DNA of 64,000 nucleotides, taken from Solen grandis. Its lineage: Eukaryota; Mollusca; Bivalvia; Adapedonta; Solenidae. The first letter of the stretch is position 1. Each line of letters opens with the position of its first letter. The DNA lies in assembly GCA_021229015.1 (NCBI GenBank), contig CM037777.1, positions 64,394,592-64,458,591 of the forward strand, given 5' to 3'. Both the position numbers and the translations under genes were made by a program. This document shows positions 58,252 through 64,000 of the stretch, piece after piece. The notes beneath the pieces were generated by a model. It was not told the DNA's origin. It saw only the letters and a list, made by a program, of their open reading frames with translations, and ran no database searches.

Positions 58252-59451
58252 TATGACAGAAAGCTGTAATATTATCATAACTATATAGGTAACATTATCA
58301 TAAATAAAATACTCTGATAACATTATCCTAACTATATAGGTAACATTATCATAGATAAATACTCTGATAACATTATCCTAACTATATAGGTAACATTATC
58401 ATAGATAAATACTCTGATAACATTATCCTAACTATATAGGTAACATTATCATAGATAAATACTCTGATAACATTATCCTAACTATATAGGTAACATTATC
58501 ATAGATAAAATACTCTGATAACATTATCCTAACTATATAGGTAACATTATCATAGATAAAATACTCTTGTAACATTATCATAGAAAAATACTCTGGTAAC
58601 ATTATCCTAACTATATAGGTAACATTATCATAGATAAAATACTCTGATAACATTATCCTAACTATATAGGTAACATTATCATAGATAAAATACTCTGGTA
58701 ACATTATCCTAACTATATAGGTAACATTATCATAGATAAAATACTCTGATAACATTATCCTAACTATATAGGTAACATTATCATAAATAAAATACTCTGA
58801 TAACATTATCCTAACTATATAGGTAACATTATCATAGATAAAATACTCTGATAACATTATCCTAACTATATAGGTAACATTATCATAGATAAAATACTCT
58901 GATAACATTATCCTAACTATATAGGTAACATTATCATAGATAAAATACTCTGATAACATTATCCTAACTATATAGGTAACATTATCATAGATAAATACTC
59001 TGGTAACATTATCCTAACTATATAGGTAACATTATCATAGATAAAATACTCTTGTAACATTATCATAGATAAATACTCTGGTAACATTATCCTAACTATA
59101 TAGGTAACATTATTATATATAAATACTCTGATAACATTATCATAACTATATAGGTAACATTATCATAGATAAATACTCTGGTAACATTATCCTAACTATA
59201 TAGGTAACATTATCATAGATAAATACTCTGGTAACATTATCCTAACTATATAGGTAACATTATCATAGATAAAATACTCTAATAACATTATCAGAACTAT
59301 ATAGGTAACAATATCATAGATAAAATACTCTGGTAACATTATCCTAACTATATAGGTAACATTATCATAGATAAAATACTCTGATAACATTATCAGAACT
59401 ATATAGGTAACAATATCATAGATAAATACTCTGGTAACATTATTATAACTA
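58252..59451. repeat. 51-bp minisatellite, main block
   Basis: About 22-23 copies of a 51-52-bp unit with cores AGGTAACATTATCATAGATA, then AATACTCTGATAACATTATC and CTAACTAT. Homogeneous in the left half, more varied at the right. No coding function is claimed for the open frame within it. Confidence 0.95.
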
Positions 59452-59919
59452 CAGTCAACATCGTACATGCGACCACCTGTATTAAACATTAAGCGACTTT
59501 TTTATTATGCGACCAGCGACCACATAAACCAAGTCCCAGCATGTAAGATTATGCACAAAATCAACTTTTTTGAGCGACCGTGTTTGATTCCGTTGCTGAT
59601 TATCGTGTACGCTGGAGCATATGTATATTCATCTTTAACACATCCGAACAAACAAACATTTATCCCGATCATAAGTGCTCACCTGAAACCAATTTGTTTT
59701 GACCACGCATGACTGCACCATGTGTAACTAAATTCTAAATATAGTTGTTCCTGGTTCCCGTTTCAACAGTTACTAAGCATAACACTGGTGAAACCACCCC
59801 TCAAAATGCCGAAATGACTTATTTGCCTGGATTTCCAAAAATATCTATTAAGAGGCCATTTCATTAAGCGACCACTTTTTTGCAGTCCCTTGAGCGGTCT
59901 CTTAATACAATGTCGACTG
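59452..59919. mobile_element. pogo/Tigger-like element inserted in the minisatellite
   Basis: 468 bp with tips CAGTCAACATCGTA and, inverted, CAGTCGACATTGTA. TA stands on both sides, and removing the element plus one TA restores the array sequence AACTATATAGGTAAC exactly. TTAAGCGACC motifs inside are common in pogo/Tigger ends. No transposase. Confidence 0.85.
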
Positions 59920-60180
59920 TATATAGGTAACATTATCATAGATAAATACTCTGGTAACATTATCATAGAAAAAGAGGTAACATTGTCATATAAAGAGTAA
60001 CAGTATCATAGATAAATAGTTAACATTATCATAGAAAAAAAAGGTAACATAATAATCGATAAACATTATCATAGATAAATAGGTAGCAATACCGTAGATA
60101 AAAGATGCAACATTATCATAGATAAATTGGGTAACATTGTCACAAATAAAGAGATAACATTGTCATAGATAAACAGGTAA
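59920..60180. repeat. 51-bp minisatellite, degenerate right flank
   Basis: Continues the array after the insertion, first one normal unit, then short decayed units of GGTAACATTATCATAGATAA type with variable spacing. Confidence 0.8.
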
Positions 60181-60603
60181 TATTTTCTTATTGTCAAAGA
60201 ACTTTATGACAGTCTTGTTAATAATTTAGAAAATGGACATATAAATTGGGCTTTTGAAAGTAAAACAAATATTATGAGTACAGTATAACATATGAATATG
60301 TGTATGTGTTGGAGAGGCGTTATAGTATTTGTGTTAAGAATTGTTTAATCATTTTTAAACAGAAAATGATAGATGTTTTTCAGCAGGACTGGGCAGGTGA
60401 AATTGATTAGAGTCGCATTCACTCTTCTCACATGTGCATACCTCACAGACTGAACTTACAAATACCTGGAATAATAAGTCTTACCTGGTTAAATTATTGT
60501 ATATTGAAGAGTCTTTATCTGTCATGAACTGAATTTGCATTTATGTAATAAAAGAGCATACAGGAAGTCATTAATACAGTTAAAATGATCTGCTTACAGA
60601 TGG

Positions 60604-60666
60604 GTGAGAGCAAAACTAGGCCAAGTGCATTTATATGTACAAGTATTTAGCCTCGTTTTGCTCTCA
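60604..60666. repeat. 70-bp foldback element, copy 2
   Basis: GTGAGAGCAAAACTAGGCCA folds onto TAGCCTCGTTTTGCTCTCAT. Homologous to 56675-56745. Confidence 0.75.
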
Positions 60667-60700
60667 TTCCTCAATATACAGACATGGCAGAAACAGGATG

Positions 60701-60800
60701 NNNNNNNNNNNNNNNNNNNNNNNNNNNNNNNNNNNNNNNNNNNNNNNNNNNNNNNNNNNNNNNNNNNNNNNNNNNNNNNNNNNNNNNNNNNNNNNNNNNN
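60701..60800. other. Assembly gap, 100 N
   Basis: Exactly 100 N. The preceding 16 bases (ATGGCAGAAACAGGATG begins at 60684) could be the start of the zinc-finger reading frame, but the frame across the gap is unknown. Confidence 0.98.
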
Positions 60801-63745
60801 ATCTATTAGTCAATTGATGACAAGTGGTTTACATGGGATGGACTCAAGACAAGCACCAGAAATTGAAATGCTTGTAGAATCACAAGATAATCAAAAGGAT
60901 GATGAGCTCACTGCAAGTGAAGTGCTGTTGGCTATGAGCAAAGGTGGGAAGGACTTGGTGTCAGACCACAGTGATGCTGAACATCTGTCAGAGCAGAATC
61001 AGACCACATTTATTGTACCCAAAGAAGAGGAAGATGAGACGAGCACAACTGAGCCTGTAACAAATAAGAGAGGGAAAGGAATGAAAGCATCATATGGAAA
61101 ACAAGTTCAGTGTAAGACATGTGGGAAAAAAGGAAGCTACGCCATGATCAGTTACCATAAGTACATCCATAGAGAGAAAAGGTCATTTTCCTGTGATAAG
61201 TGTGGTACACTGTTTAGTCATCCAAGAAATTTACAGGTATGCAAAGAATCTTAGTATTGTTTTACACCATTTTATGCTATGCTGCACTATAGGAATTTCA
61301 GATCTGTTTGAAAGCAATTGTCAGTCGGAGTAGGTTAAAAAAAAAAAAGATTTATTTATCTCTGAAAATTCAATAATATCTTCAATTTATTTCAATATAT
61401 TACCTTTCCTTTTTACTACAATATGTACAAATTAGATCAAGCTATTTGGAAATAAAAAATCAAGTGTTTGCAACAAATTTAGGGTGATTTCTAAGATGGT
61501 TAAATCCATTGGTATATTTCTCAATACAATAGAAGCCTATGCTCACTTTGGTCTTCTGTTGTCTGTAGAAATGTCTTAATATACTCTATCCTTTATGGAG
61601 AACAGGATGAAAAGTAGATTTTCATTTTCCATGATTTTGGACTGATATTCAAAATTATTCACTTCAATAAAAAATGAATATCTGTATGTATGTATGTCAA
61701 CCTAGAAATATCACGGCTTTCACACATTATTGTGAATTAGTATTGTGTCTTTAGGAAGAACAAGATAGGTCAATATAGGATTTTCCATGACAATGAAAAA
61801 AAAATGTGCTTTAAGTGGTCAAAATGATCCCAAATATGTCAGAATTTGTCTCTTCATTTATATATTAAGGGGTCACTTGGTTCCTATTTGAAAACAACAA
61901 AACAAAAACAACAACAAAACAACAAGAGAAAACCCTGTATTGTGTCACCTTCTGTAAGAAGCATGATGGAAAAGATTTGACAGAATGTCAGAAGGACAGA
62001 CAGACAATTCAGAAGTATCCGTATTTTTCACCTCTGCTTACAGCAAAAAAAAGTAATCAATGGTTCTGATTTATTCACTTGTGCTTAATGCCCAGCATAT
62101 GAGGGAATTTCAGGACATGTTGGCCCATGAGAGTCAAGATCAATTAATTTGACTGGATGTTGTATCATGCCACTTGTCTGTGGCATAGTAATGTCGTAGT
62201 GAGAAACCAATATACGAGGGTCATCCAGAAATGAATTAGAGTTGCTTAATTACGTAAAAACTACAAGTGTTACTCACAAAATCTCTTCATAGTCCCTCAG
62301 TATAATCTCCCGCGGATGCTATGGTCGACTCCCATCTTTTTGGCAGATCCCAAACTCCCGTTGCTAGGCATTCTTTGTTGATGTCCCTAATGACCGCATT
62401 CACGGCGACATATACTTTATTCAAATAGTCATATCGGACTCCTTGTAGTGGTTCTTTAAGTTTTAGAAACAGGTCGTAGTCAGGGGGACTTAAGTCTGGC
62501 GAATATGGCGGGTGATTATGAACTTCCCAGTGGTATCGCTCGAACACATCCCTAACAACGCCGGACTTGTGCGGCATGGTGTTATCATGAAAAATTAATG
62601 GCGTCACCTGTAAAAGTTCCGGTCGTTTGCGGCGTATTGCTGGTTGAAGAATTTTAATCAAATACCACTCATAGTACTCTTTATTAACCGTGCTTCCATG
62701 TGGAACTCTGTGTGTTGTCAAAACGCCGTAAATATCGTAAGCAAATATCATTATTATTTTTCGACAGTTCATACTGCGGCGATATTTCACAGGTCTCGGC
62801 GAGTTTGGAGTTTTGGCGTTTCAATTCTGGCTCATATGACCGGATCCATGTTTCGTCAATAGCAACCACTCTATTCAGCATCATTTCACCTTCCTCTGAA
62901 TATCTAATCAACAATTCAGAGAAAATTTGACCACAAATGTCTTTTTCAGTTTTTGAGAGTGCGTGCGGCACCCACCGCGCTGCGTTCTTTCTCGTGCCTA
63001 AATTCTGCGTCAGAATAACATGAACGGAACTCTTACGTATCCCTGATTCATATGCAATTTCCTTGCATGTAAATCGTCTATTAGAGTTGAGAAGTTGAGC
63101 AACATTTTCGGTGTTATTGGCGTTTGTAACTGTCACTGGCCTACCGGAGGAGGGCTTCTTGTAAGACTTTTGCTGTCCATTATTAAAATCCTTCACCCAT
63201 CTACAATTAGTGCTAAATCCAACTGCACATGTCGAGTCATACTCCTAGAGTGCATTAAATATTTCAGTCGCTTTCTTTCCGCGCCTACTCTCTATCTTGA
63301 TGTACGCATAAATTTCTTCTCACGTCAGCTTGAACGCATCGTCCGCCATTGCGTTGTTTGATATGACATCATCAAAAATGACGTAACATCACGATGCTTA
63401 TTAACAAGTTCCCTTACGAGCAAAGAGTTAATTTAGTTACATGCCAGGTTTTGTGGCTTTATTTTGTTTCAATCAAAAGTTACAAACTAACTCTCATTCA
63501 TTTTCGGATGACCCTCGTATCTATTTCATGTAGACAAAAGTCCACAACTGCAATACTATCAAACAGATACACAAACTTAATCCTGCAATTTGTTTATAGA
63601 TCCACCTAAGGCAACATGAAGAAAAACAGTTTATATGCGCTGTTTGCCAAGCTGCATTCCATCGTAAGCAGTACCTGGAAATACACATGAGAAAGCACAG
63701 TGGAGAGAATCCCTACATGTGTGACCTCTGTGGAAAATCATACAG
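60801..63745 (+). CDS. C2H2 zinc-finger protein (partial gene, two exons)
   Basis: Probable nuclear DNA-binding protein. Exon 1 (60802-61236, open to the gap) encodes an acidic, Ser/Glu-rich region (SISQLMTSGLHGMDSRQAPE ... VPKEEEDETSTTEP) followed by a basic patch (NKRGKGMK). The first finger is CKTCGKKGSYAMISYHKYIH, and then CDKCGTLFSHPRNLQ. Exon 2 (63600-63745) completes that finger with IHLRQH and adds CAVCQAAFHRKQYLEIHMRKH-type spacing (C-x2-C-x12-H-x3-H), a linker HSGENPYM and the start of a further finger CDLCGKSYR. Donor GTATGC, acceptor TTTATAG, donor GTATTT. The gene continues to the right. No family member was recognised, so no symbol is given. The 2.4-kb intron holds a SINE fragment and a mariner element. 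Confidence 0.85.
62080..62205 (+). repeat. SINE family B fragment
   Basis: TTGACTGGATGTTGTATCAT, GCCACTTGTCTGTGGCATAG. It lies immediately beside the mariner element. Confidence 0.6.
62215..63517 (-). mobile_element. mariner transposon, 1.3 kb, decayed
   Basis: Tips CGAGGGTCATCCAGAAATGA and, inverted, CGAGGGTCATCCGAAAATGA (about 30-bp inverted repeats with few mismatches), flanked by TA at 62213-62214 and 63518-63519. Length is typical of mariner. Sits in the zinc-finger gene's intron, opposite to its direction. Confidence 0.93.
62287..63349 (-). pseudogene. mariner transposase (D,D34D), broken
   Basis: Starts MADDAFKL, helix-turn-helix part GRPVTVTNANNTENVAQLLN, first catalytic Asp in VVAIDETW, second in FHDNTMPHKS, third in YSPDLSPPDYDLF. 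There are 34 residues between the last two, which defines mariner. It is disabled by two in-frame stops near the start (after FKLT and after IFNAL) and by a frame change near 62790, between LKRQNSKLAET and KYRRSMNCRK. About 354 codons overall, the normal size. Not functional as read here. Confidence 0.93.
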
Positions 63746-63935
63746 GTATTTTCTGCCCCCATCATCATCATCATCAGAAAATGTTCAAATCACCCATTAA
63801 ATATTGAAGCAAAAACTTTTCTTTCATAGTGATTAATTTCATGATTACTTGATATGTGTTAAGAGTAGTTTTCTTGTTTGGTTTTAAAGGATCACTGTTG
63901 GTAAGTCGGATGGAATTATTAGTATTTTATAAAAT

Positions 63936-64000
63936 AACCCCTATCAATTGTTCCTGGGTTGAACCAGTACTTGGCCCCTGGGAAGTTCTTGAAAAATCCT
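63936..64000 (-). repeat. tRNA-derived SINE, family A (cut by window end)
   Basis: CCCCTATCAATTGTTCCTGG and GGTTGAACCAGTACTTGGCC, the characteristic 3' side of family A. Confidence 0.6.

Larger units (their letters stand above)
61237..63599. other. Zinc-finger gene intron
   Basis: Holds AT-rich spacer to about 62080, then the SINE fragment and the mariner element. Confidence 0.7.

Noticed and set aside
58432..58959. A 175-residue ORF made of a 17-residue repeat (EYFIYDNVTYIVRIMLS type)
   Set aside because: The 51-bp unit of the minisatellite is a multiple of three and has no stop in one frame, so a long repetitive ORF arises by itself. There is no start context, no exon signal, and units of 52 bp break the frame.
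60604..60700. N-terminal part of the ORF running into the second gap (MRAKLGQVHLY...)
   Set aside because: It is translated from a foldback element, and the frame relation across 100 N is arbitrary. Only the sequence after the gap is accepted.
62684..62930. + strand ORFs within the mariner
   Set aside because: Antisense to the recognisable transposase frame.

Overview
The window is AT-rich, intron-rich animal DNA. Genes are split into short exons with GT/AG introns, and the space between them is full of SINEs, MITEs, minisatellites and decayed DNA transposons. The repeats (GC hairpin, CCGT microsatellite and ~150-bp core-repeat elements like the 'pearl'/Helentron elements of bivalves; tRNA-derived SINEs) fit a bivalve mollusc. 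Species cannot be determined from sequence alone.

Layout. (1) 98-9283, + strand: eleven consecutive, phase-compatible exons of the condensin II subunit NCAPG2, lacking both ends of the gene. One intron holds a TTAA-flanked inverted-repeat element encoding a small cysteine protein like the P2X7 C-terminal zinc module. (2) 9318-10225: a pearl/Helentron-like element. (3) A 100-N gap at 10601-10700. (4) 10701-60700: a block of exactly 50,000 bp, holding most of a doublecortin-like kinase (DCLK) gene on the - strand: DCX1 exon (57.5-57.9 kb), a 1,350-bp exon with DCX2, a charged linker and the kinase N-lobe (18.6-20.0 kb), and three further kinase exons down to 11.0 kb. A candidate alternative first exon lies at 31.3-31.5 kb. 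The C-terminal kinase exons are absent. The very long introns contain eight copies (one truncated) of a piggyBac-like MITE, SINEs, a hAT relic nested in another MITE, and three minisatellites. (5) A second 100-N gap at 60701-60800. (6) 60801-64000, + strand: two exons of a C2H2 zinc-finger gene, with a decayed mariner transposon in the intron between them.

The three host genes have unrelated roles: chromosome condensation, microtubule-associated kinase signalling and probable transcription regulation. NCAPG2 and DCLK are both cut off at the first gap, so the 50-kb block may be misplaced or misoriented in the assembly.

Most noteworthy points: the exact 50-kb block with two truncated genes at its border; the P2X7-like zinc-module gene carried by an intronic transposon; the candidate alternative DCLK promoter/first exon; and two minisatellites that appear to have grown out of transposable-element termini.
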